NCBI GenBank assembly: GCA_002102555.1
Contig: MCFL01000017.1
Location: 124,001 to 188,000, forward strand
Direction of reading: 5' to 3'
DNA: 64,000 nt
DNA from: Catenaria anguillulae PL171
Taxonomy: Eukaryota > Blastocladiomycota > Blastocladiomycetes > Blastocladiales > Catenariaceae
Positions 1-9,475 of the stretch are shown here, in pieces. The translations under genes and the position numbers were made by a program. How positions within the stretch are numbered: position 1 is the first letter of the stretch; each line of letters begins with the position of its first letter. The notes below the pieces were generated by a model. That model had not been told where the DNA came from. It searched no databases and was given only the letters and a program-made list of their open reading frames with translations.

Positions 1-3000
1 GATTGGACCGAAATGCGGCCAAATGATTCCATGCTTCCCACGCCAGCAACGACGACTCCCTTCTCAACTTGCGAATCGCCTTGGAATCGAGCACGGCGGC
101 CTCATCGCCGAGCAACATGCTGTTGTAAAATGTGGGCGACAAGAGGCGAACGCAGCCCGCGAACGGTACGTGGTGGTGCTGAATGATGTGGACGGAGGTG
201 GAAAGCGAGTCGCGGGCGATAAAGTTGGCGGCCGTGGTACGTGCGCATTCGAGCAATGACAAGTGGACTGGGACCGTTTCGATGGCGAGCTTCGGAGCCT
301 TTGACGTGAGATTGGCGATTGGAACGCTCGCTCGGACGACAACTTGTTGAAGCAGTTCCTTGCGAGCAGCAATGGAGAGATCTTGCGGCGGCGAATCAAA
401 TGGACAGATTGAGAGCTCGGAGTATAGCTCGCTAATTGTCGCCGGTTTGTCGGCGGGCGAGATTGTGATGGTCGAGGAAGCCACAAGCTCGCGCAACGGC
501 GTCAAGGAGAACTTGCTGCGTTTGCGGTCATCCGGTGATAAGTTGAGTAGGTCCTTGAATTGCGTAGAACGTGAAACGCCGTCAAACACGAGCCGATGCC
601 AGTGCACAAGATGCAACAGGACAGGCAGGTCGATGTCGGTCTCCTCGTCGCCTGCCAATCGCTCGAGCATTTCTCTGGTTGATGCACGAATCACGGCGGC
701 GGCCTCGTTGTGCATGACCCATTGATTGGCCGTGGAGCTCGGGCGCCAGACTTGTTCAAGTTCGACGAATGGACGACGACGTGGAGCCGCCTCGGCTTCA
801 ATCCCTTCGACTTCATCGTCGTCCTCGTCCTCATCCCCGTCCTCGTCCTCATCCCCGTCCTCATCCTCATGGTCCATGCCGTCATCCTCATCCTCACTGC
901 CAAACCCATCTTCATCAAACTCATCCTGATACTCGTCTCCAAGTCTCATGTCGAATTCCTGGCGCATGCGCCGCTCCTCGGCCTGGACCTCGGCATAAGC
1001 ATACCGCCTTTCACGTGCATCGGCCCACGCATAGCCAAACAAATACCTCGCATCTGGATCCCTCGACATCAGCGCATGGTCGTACGCGACAAACATGAAC
1101 TTGTCCGAAGCAATAACCACGTCGGCCGCACGCACATCGCTCCACGACAGCGCCTTGTAATCGGCCAGCTTATCCAACACAATGACCGAGCCTGGCGCTG
1201 GAAACAAGTGACGCCGAGCCTCAAGCTCCCATTGCGCGAGTTTGGGGCGGGTGGTCACAATGAGTGTTGCGCGAGAGGGGACGAGCGGGCGCGCGGGTGA
1301 CGGGAGAGGGCGAGGGTGCTCGAGTGGCCGCGCGGCAATAAGAGCGAGGATGGGCTGGATGGCAGATCCGTAATCGCGAACGAAGCGCAAAAGAATGTCG
1401 GAGCAACGGATGGTCATTGGCTGTGACAGTGGAGGGAGAGCAGGCACCGAGTCGGCGAGAAACATTTGGCCGCTGAAGATGTCATAGTACAGCCGGTCAA
1501 TGCGAATTAGGCGATAGTAGGCTTGCGAAACTTGATTTGGGTGGACAGTAATTGGCTTGGCTGGCTCTGCGGCCTGCTTGAGCAACTCAAACAACACGTT
1601 GACTTGAACTTGGGTCAGATTCAGCTCTCCTTGGAACCGTTGCGCTTCCGAGTACAGGGGATGCGTCTCATGCGGCGCCCAGTTGTGCACATAATGGCCG
1701 CCCCGAAACTCCTTGTCCACCGGCGACACATCAAGCCACTTGTTGGCCTCGACGACATCGACAAGCAATTGGCGAATGGCGGAAACGGCGGCTGCGTCCT
1801 TGCTGCGGATGACCGCCTCGACAGCGTCCATCTTGAGGTACAGCGACCACATGTACGTGTACTTTGCGCCTTTTTCTTTGCCTAGATACTTGCAACCGCG
1901 CACAGGCCGAACCACAACACGCACGTACGGCATGACGGCAGGTTGGATCGAATCCCGGAAAACGCTTGGAGCCGGTAACGCCAGCAACCGCCCAGAGTAG
2001 GTGGATGCCGATCCCGCTCGTGCAGACTGCGGCAGCTTCCACACGGTTTCGATTCCGAGCCGCTTGTTTTGCAACGGAAACGGCACCATGTATCCGTGAT
2101 TCAACCGCGACAAGCGCTCACCCTTGATACCCTGTGGCAGCACCTCCTGGTTTTGCTCGTGGTACGGATCGGCTTCCTCGAGGGATTTGAACGAGTTGAG
2201 AGTGTAATCGTCAAGATGAAGCGGCGAGCTGCTTGCCGGCAAACGGTATACGACTGGCGTCGTTTTGGGCTTGGTCGGATCGCCTTTTGGATACACATAT
2301 GTGTTGGAACCTTGGTCAATGACGGCTCGGTCGGCATACATGACAGGTTGGCGCTTGCACCCCGAGAGCTCGGCGGCAACGGCTCGTTTGAAGCCCATGT
2401 AGCGACCATCGGCGGGATTGATCCATTTGGTCACGGCAGGCGAGAGCGGAAAGTATCCGTCGGCGGTGACCAGTGAGCTGTATAAATGCACATCTGAGAG
2501 ATGATAAAGAAGGATTGAGGGGATGAGAAACGAGATAATTGAGATCACAGTGCAGCGCGAGAACACGGCCCCATGGACGGCGGACGTACGTACCGTTCGT
2601 CGTTGCCGGAATAACACCGTTAGCGACTGCGGCATGGAAGTTGCGCATGGTTGGTTGACGCCGGTTGCTGGAGCTCGGTCTCCATCCCTCGTCAACCGCG
2701 CTGTACAACTTCTCTGACCCAAGCTTCCCATTCGAGCCGTCCATACTTGGATCAGCATTCTCCTCCTCACTTACGGAGCCGGTAGACCTATCATCGTCGT
2801 CGCCCGAACTATCGTCAGCGTCGTCTCCCTCTTGATCCTCGTCATCCAACTCCTCCACGTGCTCGATCCACCATTCCAGGCGATCCACAAGTGCCCGGCG
2901 ATTTCGCGGCGACTCGTCGGGCGGAATGTAGAAAACTTCGTAAGGACTGTCCGGTACGTCCGGAAACGTGGTGTCCAGCCTCAAAACATCGTCCTTGCCC

Positions 3001-3233
3001 GTGACCCGCTCCTCCCAACCTTGATCAGCTTTGGGTTCAGCAATGGGCTCGTCAATGGTGTGCGATGCGGCAAAGAATTCTTGCTCAAGGGCTCGGTTCG
3101 ACTTTTTGCCTCTCGAACCTGCGGTCGAGGTGCGAGAGCGCTTGGAAGGCGGAAGAGTGGCCGTCGAGGTATCAGGTGCGTCCGAGCTGGCGATTGATGC
3201 CTGTGGTGCGTTGGAACGTTTGGTGCGGGCCAT
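1..3233 (-). CDS. Degenerate SNF2/Rad5-like helicase-fold protein, copy 1 (partial, runs off left edge)
   Basis: Exon 1 is 3233-2594 and exon 2 runs from 2493 to beyond position 1, with a GTACGT...CAG intron between. Exon 2 is open to the window edge. The N-terminus is basic (MARTKRS), followed by an acidic stretch. Then come segments that align almost without gaps to the intact gene at 21918-27331. An SNF2-type N-lobe can be traced: a 'LYYDIFSGQ' element, a motif Ia-like 'ATLIVTTRPKLAQWE', 'AADVVIASDKFMF', an Asp/Glu run (encoded near 800-930), and 'VHWHRLVFDGVSR' where a DEAH box would lie. The Walker A GKT is missing and the DEAH box reads DGVS, so ATP hydrolysis looks impossible (inference). 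A RING and C-lobe would be expected left of the window. Family membership rests on motif order, not on a database search. Nuclear location is inferred from the basic N-terminus. Confidence 0.7.
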
Positions 3234-3573
3234 GAGTATCGCAGTCGTACGTTGATTTCACCAGATAGAAAGCATTGCGCAAAGTTGCAGTATCCATAGC
3301 CAATAGCCAATGTCAGGTTTTTCACTTCGGTTCGGTGCCAAACGACCAACAAAGGACAAAGTGATCACATTGTGTCTTGAGTGTGAGACAGCCATGAATG
3401 TGATGTAGGTAAATACGGATAGCTACGGATAGCCGAATGTACAGACAACGTGACGATATTCATTGGTGAGAACTGATTCACGGCAAGAGAAGTGAAGCAA
3501 TTACTTACAACTCCTGTATGATCTGTGGTTGGTCAGAGAAGCAAAACAGGTCTGTCAGACAACAAACTTATTA
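3234..3573. other. Intergenic, no gene seen
   Basis: This stretch lies between the start of the SNF2-like gene and the end of the ankyrin-type gene. I see no coding signal or structured element in it. It must hold the 5' flank of the first gene. Confidence 0.5.
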
Positions 3574-4536
3574 CTACCTTGCATAACGCATCGAGTGAAA
3601 CGAGATAACCCAGTCCGACCACCATTTCACTACTTCCTTCCATCGGTCTCCCTTGGCCTGGGTCATAATGTCGCCCAGAGAGAGTGCGTACTTCAAAGTA
3701 CGCATTTCTTCGGGGCGCTTGTCTTGAAAAGCATCCATCACGCAAGTGCATCCGAGCTGGCTGGCCGCTTGCATGATGCCGAGCGTGCCATGGTGGTCAA
3801 CATAGTCCGTGGATTCCAACCAAGCCTCCTCCAGCTCCTTCTTGAGTCGCGCTTTGCCAAGAACCCTTGCTAAACTCGGGGACAGACCAACGCTGGAAGC
3901 AAACCGGTCAATGATGGCAGCTTTCCTGGCGATTAACCAAGATGTTGCTGCCGAGACGCCCTCGTACGAGAACTGCCGACTCAGCTCTTCTTCGTCCACG
4001 AACTGATCAAGGTAGTCTTCGTCTTCGTCCCACCCGGGATCCTCGTAATCGTAGTGCAACAGGGCCAGCTCGTTGGTTTTCTCCTCCTTGGTTTGGATGC
4101 TCTTGTCAATTGGCAGCCCAGTTTCGATCCACCAACGAACGATGTCGACATGCTCGCAAATGGCCGCGATCCAGAAGCATTGGTCGTCCAATTGTTCGGA
4201 ATGGCCAACTTGGTACAGAAGCCGAAGCCCTTTCAGGCTACCCACGAGCGCGAGATTGTACGCGCTTGGCTTTATTCCCTCGGCAAGTGCAAACTTGGTA
4301 AAGCTGGGTCGTGGAAGGAACACATTGAGGAACGTGTAAAGGCGGGGAGGCAAGTCCTCTGGTGGCTGCTCGCTGCCATCTACACCATGCCAGCCTGTGC
4401 GAAGAAGGAAAAGTCGGACCCGACGGCGCTCTGCTTCAACGGCTCCTTCAATTTTGACGACGTGGGCGACGATGTCCTCGCACAGCTCGATTGGCAGCTC
4501 TGGGGCTGCAGGTGATTGGGAATTGCTTGTATCCAT
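3574..4536 (-). CDS. Ankyrin-like/F-box-like protein
   Basis: Single exon of 320 aa. The ATG at 4536 (MDTSNSQ) is the first true ATG of the open frame; the frame extends upstream only through a TTG. Residues near 12-30 (ELPIELCEDIVAHVV) resemble an F-box helix. Near residue 120 there is one clear ankyrin-like unit of the local type, 'CFWIAAICEHVDIVRWWIETGLP'-like with the tandem Trp. An acidic segment (EDPGWDEDEDY) follows. The downstream half has only weak repeat character. The next gene on the same strand (4762-6840) shows the same plan with many more repeats, so this may be a short or eroded relative. Target and function are unknown; a substrate adaptor role would be only a guess from the F-box-like start. 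Confidence 0.6.
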   Translation of the reverse strand: MDTSNSQSPAAPELPIELCEDIVAHVVKIEGAVEAERRRVRLFLLRTGWHGVDGSEQPPEDLPPRLYTFLNVFLPRPSFTKFALAEGIKPSAYNLALVGSLKGLRLLYQVGHSEQLDDQCFWIAAICEHVDIVRWWIETGLPIDKSIQTKEEKTNELALLHYDYEDPGWDEDEDYLDQFVDEEELSRQFSYEGVSAATSWLIARKAAIIDRFASSVGLSPSLARVLGKARLKKELEEAWLESTDYVDHHGTLGIMQAASQLGCTCVMDAFQDKRPEEMRTLKYALSLGDIMTQAKGDRWKEVVKWWSDWVISFHSMRYAR

Positions 4537-4761
4537 TGCATTGAGTGTGGGCAAACATGTAGAAGCGTTCCAAGGAATTGATGATGACGTACGATGGCAC
4601 CATTGGCAAACAAAGTTTGATTGTCAAGCCGGACACGTCCTCAGCACAGCTGCGAGAGCTGAAGTGCGGACACTTGAAGCTGACCCATGATGGTGAAGTG
4701 ATTACAGTGTCACTTGACGGATATCTTAATATCGACGCAGACAAGCGCGAGAATCACTTCT

Positions 4762-6840
4762 TTACAAGAGACCTGACTCGAGCCACCACTGCTCCACGAC
4801 TGCCGACTTGCACACACTCAACACATCCGCAGGAACACACAACTTTGAGATCTTGCCGCACTTCCACTTGCTCAACCACCACTCGAGCACATGCATATGC
4901 CCGGCGGCCGTCGCCCTACCCATGGCCGCCTGCGTATACACGAGCGACTTTGGCTCGTGATTCTGGACAAGGTACTCCAACTTTGCCACATCGCCCTCGC
5001 CCGAATGCCAATCCATGGCCATGGAATGCACTTGCACGCTCACACCCAGCTCGTCCCGCCACACGTCCAAAAACTGCAAGTCGCCCCAATGGGTCAAGCT
5101 GGAAACGCCCATGAGCGCCAACCCATACCGTTTCCACACAAGCGCCGCCACATCGGGCCTTGCCCTGGCCAGCCCCGTAATCGCACGCTGCGTATACCTG
5201 ACCTCAACCCTGCCCAATCGCGCCTGCTCCATCCACCACCGGACAACATGCACATGTCCGGCGGCACATGCGCCATCCAATGCCTCCTGTGAATACTTGA
5301 GCGGGTATCCCGACTGAACCCACCACTCGAGCACATGCACACGGCCATGGGCAGCCGCTTCGTCCATGACATGCTTGTCGTATTCGACCGCGACCCCGGA
5401 TCGCGTCATCCACCAGTCGACCACGGCCACATGGCCCGCGGCACATGCCGCGTCGAGCAACCCAGACCCAAGCAGGGCACTTGCGCTTGTGGGATGCAAC
5501 AAGCCCGTGGATTTCCACCATTGCAAAATGTGCGTGTGACCTGCATCGGTTGCGCGAATCAGCGCCATGGGTTCAAACCGACGTGGTACGGGCTTGGTCG
5601 CAGCGTCCAAGTCGTGCGTGGTCCACCACCATTGCAACACGTCAAGGTGCCCGTGCGCCGAGGCAATTGTCTTGTAATTCGTTTTGGCGTGCGGCTTGTA
5701 CCCGGTGCAAGTGGCGAGCCAAGGGAGCAAATGCGCGTGGCCGTGTTTGGTTGCGAGGTAGTAGGGTTCGTTGGACGAGGTCACAGCCGACCCCGTTGCG
5801 CCGGCGGCGCGCCATGGTGTCGAGATGGATGATGAGCGGCCATAGCCGCCGCCGCGTTGGCGGCCACCCGGTTTCGTCAACGGAGCGGGGATGGCTGGTG
5901 CGGGTGGGTGCGCGTGAATCCATTGGACAGTGTCGAGATTGCCGGCCACAATGGCGGCAGATAACGCGTCGTGCTGGTTGCCCACGTACCAGCATTTGGA
6001 AGCGAGACATTGCAGGGCTATCAAGTTGCCCTCGGATGCGGCGGCCAGCGACATGGCTTGCATATCTTGACTCAGCCACGTTGAATTGCTGACAACCGCT
6101 CGATTTGCGTCCCACCAATGCAAGACATGATTGTGGCCGTTTTCGATGGCTCGCACAAGTAAAGCGTTTGTGTTGCGTGTTGTCGTTGTCGTCGTCGTCA
6201 GTGGCAGCAAGTGTTGAACGCACCAGTCAAGAACCTCAACATGGCCGCCCTCTGCGGCATGGGCCAGGATTTGGGGACACTTGAGCGCGAGCCCATACCG
6301 CAAGTGCGCCGTGCCAAGCCACCACTCGAGCACATGCAAATGACCGTGGCGTGCCGCCAAATGCATGGCCGCATCCGAATACTTGACCTCGCCCAGGGCC
6401 CCACAATGATCCACCCACCACTGTAACACGTGCACATGTCCGTTGGCGCTTGCCTTGTCCACGGCGCCGGCCGTCCAGCTGAGCCACAAGTGGAACCGGT
6501 GGGAATACAGCCAGTGCAGGGCGGCCACTTGCCCTTGCTCGCTTGCCAAATCCATTGCGTGCCGACACGCGGGCGCGCGGGTGGTGGCCAGGAGGTGGCT
6601 GAGAAGCCAAGAGTCGCCGACCTTGGCGGCCGTGGCAAACGAGACGCTTGGCAGTTGCGCAAGGGCCGTTTTTGTCGCTGTGGGAATGAGGGGACGCGGC
6701 AGGACGTGCAGGAGGGTGACGAGTGAGTGAGGACCTGTTTTGCTCTTGCTTGAGACGGGATGCAAGTCCCAGAGGAGGCCGTCCATGGCCAGCATGCGAA
6801 CGGAAATGGCGAGAATGTGGTCCGTCAGGTCGAGGATCAT
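4762..6840 (-). CDS. Multi-ankyrin-repeat protein of the 'VLEWW' type
   Basis: Single exon of 692 aa with the ATG at 6840. An F-box-like N-terminus (ILDLTDHILAISVRML) is followed by about 15 tandem units of roughly 30-40 residues. The recurring core is 'A..GH.HVL.WW....G', for example HVHVLQWWVDHCG, HLHVLEWWLG, RVHVLEWWVQSG and HVHVVRWWMEQA. These are ankyrin helices with two Trp at the end of the second helix. This version is common in Blastocladiomycota proteomes (general knowledge, not checked here). Ankyrin repeats bind proteins. No catalytic domain, signal peptide or membrane segment is visible. The gene is followed on the same strand by another ankyrin-type gene. Confidence 0.85.
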   Translation of the reverse strand: MILDLTDHILAISVRMLAMDGLLWDLHPVSSKSKTGPHSLVTLLHVLPRPLIPTATKTALAQLPSVSFATAAKVGDSWLLSHLLATTRAPACRHAMDLASEQGQVAALHWLYSHRFHLWLSWTAGAVDKASANGHVHVLQWWVDHCGALGEVKYSDAAMHLAARHGHLHVLEWWLGTAHLRYGLALKCPQILAHAAEGGHVEVLDWCVQHLLPLTTTTTTTRNTNALLVRAIENGHNHVLHWWDANRAVVSNSTWLSQDMQAMSLAAASEGNLIALQCLASKCWYVGNQHDALSAAIVAGNLDTVQWIHAHPPAPAIPAPLTKPGGRQRGGGYGRSSSISTPWRAAGATGSAVTSSNEPYYLATKHGHAHLLPWLATCTGYKPHAKTNYKTIASAHGHLDVLQWWWTTHDLDAATKPVPRRFEPMALIRATDAGHTHILQWWKSTGLLHPTSASALLGSGLLDAACAAGHVAVVDWWMTRSGVAVEYDKHVMDEAAAHGRVHVLEWWVQSGYPLKYSQEALDGACAAGHVHVVRWWMEQARLGRVEVRYTQRAITGLARARPDVAALVWKRYGLALMGVSSLTHWGDLQFLDVWRDELGVSVQVHSMAMDWHSGEGDVAKLEYLVQNHEPKSLVYTQAAMGRATAAGHMHVLEWWLSKWKCGKISKLCVPADVLSVCKSAVVEQWWLESGLL

Positions 6841-7259
6841 TTTGGCATGATGATTTGGTTCGGGAGACGGTATTTATGCTTCAAGTTGGCTGGCTTCCTG
6901 AGTTGACTGAGACTGCCAGTGTGACTATGCGGTAAGCCTCACTTGAATTTGTAGATGGGAGAGGCCATGTACCTCGATGTACATGTAATACATGTCTGGA
7001 CTGTTGTGTCTGACTCATTTCTCCCGACTCATCTCATGCGTGCAGAACCGATCGGGGCGACAAACACAGAGCCCAATCATGTCAATGAAAGCTGGACAGC
7101 AGGGACAGAGAGAGAGAGAGACAAGACAAGTACTAACAGTATATACGACTGCGCATACAACGGACCAGAAGAGAGACCCAGCCAAGAAGAGAAAAAGAAA
7201 GATTTGTGGCTCACAAAAGACCAAAACAAACAAAGAACATGATCAACATTTCCCAATCT
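6841..7259. other. Intergenic, 3' flank of citrate synthase
   Basis: No gene is seen. The stretch separates two minus-strand genes and contains a short GA repeat near 7108-7120. It must include the 3' untranslated region of citrate synthase and the promoter of the ankyrin gene. Confidence 0.5.
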
Positions 7260-8800
7260 TTACTTCTTGATAACCAACTTCTTCAGCGACTCGGTCGACA
7301 TGGACTTGGGCCGCTCGAGGGGCAAGCCAAGGGCACGACTCCAAATCAATCCGCTCAAGCAACCAAGAGCACGCGACACGCCAAACAAGACGGTGTAGTA
7401 ATCCTGCTCCACCATGCCATAGTGCTGCAACAGGACGCCAGAGTGGGCGTCCACGTTGGGCCAGGGGTTCTTTGTCTTGCCGTGCTCGGTCAAGACGCCG
7501 GGCACAATGTTGTAGAGCTGCGAAACAAGCTGGAACATTTGGTCCTGGGGCAAGTGCTTGATGGCAAACTCGCGCTGGCACGTGTAGCGCGGGTCCGTCT
7601 TGCGCAAAACGGCGTGGCCGTATCCCGGAACAACTTGGCCAGACTTGAGCGTCTTCCACACATAGTTGCGAATGGCCGCGTCCGACGTGTCGGCGCCGAG
7701 CTCGGCCTTCATCTTGAGAATCCACCGCAACACCTCTTGGTTGGCGAGACCGTGGAGCGGGCCGGCAAGGCCGTTGAGTGCGGCCGAGAAGGACAAGTAC
7801 GGGTCCGAAAGAGCCGATCCCACAAGGTGCGACGTGTGGGCAGACACGTTGCCGCCCTCGTGGTCAGAGTGGATCGTCAGGTACAAGCGCATAAGCTCGA
7901 CAAACTTCGGGTCCGTGTACCCAAGCATGTGGGCAAAGTTGGCCGACCAGTCCAAGGTCGGGTCCACGGCGGGCAACTTGCCGTCCTTGTACACATTGCG
8001 GTAGATGCGCGCAGCCACAACGGGCAGCTTGGCAATCAAGTCCATCGAGTCCTCGTACACGTATTGCCAGTAGGTCGACTTGTGGACACCCTGGTTGTAG
8101 GCCTTGGCAAAGGCAGACTCGCCTTGCAGGGCCGTCACGGCCAACGAGAATTGCGACATGGGGTGCAACGTGTTGGGGCACCGGTCGATAATGTCCTCGA
8201 CATAGCTGGGCAAGTGCGAGCGAGCGGCCCACTCGGCGGAAATGGCCTGCACTTGTTCGGCAGTGGGCACCTCGCCCGTCAAGAGCAAGTAGAAGAGCGC
8301 CTCAGGCAAGGGCTCCTCACCGTTGGGTGCCTTGGGCAACAGCTTTTGGCACTCGGGGATGGTGAGGCCACGGAAGCGAATGCCCTCCTCGGGGTCGAGC
8401 ACCGACCCTTCCCAAATGAGGCCCTTGATGCCGCGCATGCCGCCGTAGATCATGTCGACCGTGACGGTGCCGCAAGCAGCGTCGCCGTATTGGGCGCGGA
8501 ACTCCTTGATTTCGGCTTGGCGTTCGGGAATCAGTTCCGTGAGGCGGTCCTTGAGCGACTGGGGCTTGGCCGTGGCGAGGGTGCGGACGGCCGAGGCCTT
8601 TGACCAGGCCGACGACTACAAGGCGACGGAAATCAAGGTGGAGGATGAGCGACTGAATCCTGGAATCCGATCCGATCCGATCCGAGCTGAGCTGAGCTGA
8701 GCTGAGCTGAGCTGAGCTGAGCTGAGCTGAGCTGAGCTGAGCTGAAGGCATAGCATACCCGGGCAAAGGAGCGGGCCAAGGGGCGGGCGAGCGAGTACAT
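7260..8800 (-). CDS. CIT1: Citrate synthase, mitochondrial
   Basis: Two exons, 8800-8759 (14 codons) and 8615-7260, give 465 aa, the usual length of fungal mitochondrial citrate synthases. The enzyme condenses acetyl-CoA and oxaloacetate to citrate in the TCA cycle. The N-terminus [14 protein letters not shown] plus the start of exon 2 is Arg/Ser/Ala-rich without acidic residues, a mitochondrial presequence. Family hallmarks are present: [39 protein letters not shown] (active-site His), PGYGHAVLR (active-site His), WPNVDAHSG (active-site Asp) and FGVSRALG. The C-terminus LVIKK is not a PTS1, so the mitochondrial form is favoured over a peroxisomal one. The first intron (143 nt) carries a pentanucleotide repeat. 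The gene is divergent from eIF3c. Confidence 0.97.
8665..8745. repeat. Pentanucleotide microsatellite in citrate synthase intron 1
   Basis: On the plus strand there are four ATCCG units (8665-8684) followed by twelve perfect GCTGA units (8686-8745). The array lies wholly inside intron 1 (8758-8616), so it makes up more than half of that intron. Read on the sense strand the main unit is TCAGC, so every unit contains a CAG trinucleotide that resembles a splice acceptor. Confidence 0.95.
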
Positions 8801-9475
8801 GGCGGTGATTGGGCGGCGGATGCAAAGTATTCAGAACAGAGTAGGATACTTAAGGTGCACGACACACGAGACTGGCAGATCCACGGTTGAAAGCAACTTC
8901 CAAGAGCGAGGGTGAGGGTGAGGATGAGAGAATGGGAGGGCAACGGGGCCTTTTGAGGATACCGAGAAGTGACGATCACGGAGATGGAGATGATGGAAGC
9001 ACTCGGAACGAATGATGATGCGTGCAAACACCCTCACAGGCTAGGTGACAACTGACAAGTTGACGATCGCGTCCAATCCAGTTTGGTGTTGTCCCCAAGA
9101 GTGATGCAAGATTGGCGTGTGCCGACCAACCAACGATGTGGTTCCGATAACGCCCCCATTGCTTAGGAGTGCCCCAAGTGACCTCACGTGACGACGCCCA
9201 AACAAACATTGCTACCATGAGAGACGCCGCAAGCCACCGACCGACCTCGCAATCGCACACGGACGATACCGGTACCATATTGCCCCTGATCGTATCGCTG
9301 CACGCACACACTCGGCAACACTCGTCGCAACCGCTTGCGAACGACCACTCACCGCCGCCCGACTGATCGACCGACACCCGTCCGCACCCTCCTCCACCGA
9401 CGCACTTCTTCGGCAGGCTGCGAACCAAGAACGCTCGATCACACACACACACCCCAGCCCGACCACCACGCAATC
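8801..9475. promoter_or_regulatory. Shared upstream region of citrate synthase and eIF3c
   Basis: These 675 bp separate two divergent housekeeping genes and must contain both promoters. A CA run (9440-9452) lies just before the eIF3c start. I see no convincing TATA box and claim no specific factor site. Confidence 0.5.

Noticed and set aside
7100-7125. GA repeat, the GT run in the Rab8 intron, the G run at 55146-55159 and the A run at 63160-63187 as functional elements
   Set aside because: Simple repeats typical of introns and flanks; no sign of function beyond their sequence.
7206-8603. 465-codon open frame on the plus strand opposite citrate synthase
   Set aside because: It is the shadow of a real, clearly identified gene. 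GC-rich third positions keep antisense frames open; the translation is His/Arg/Gly-rich with no domain.
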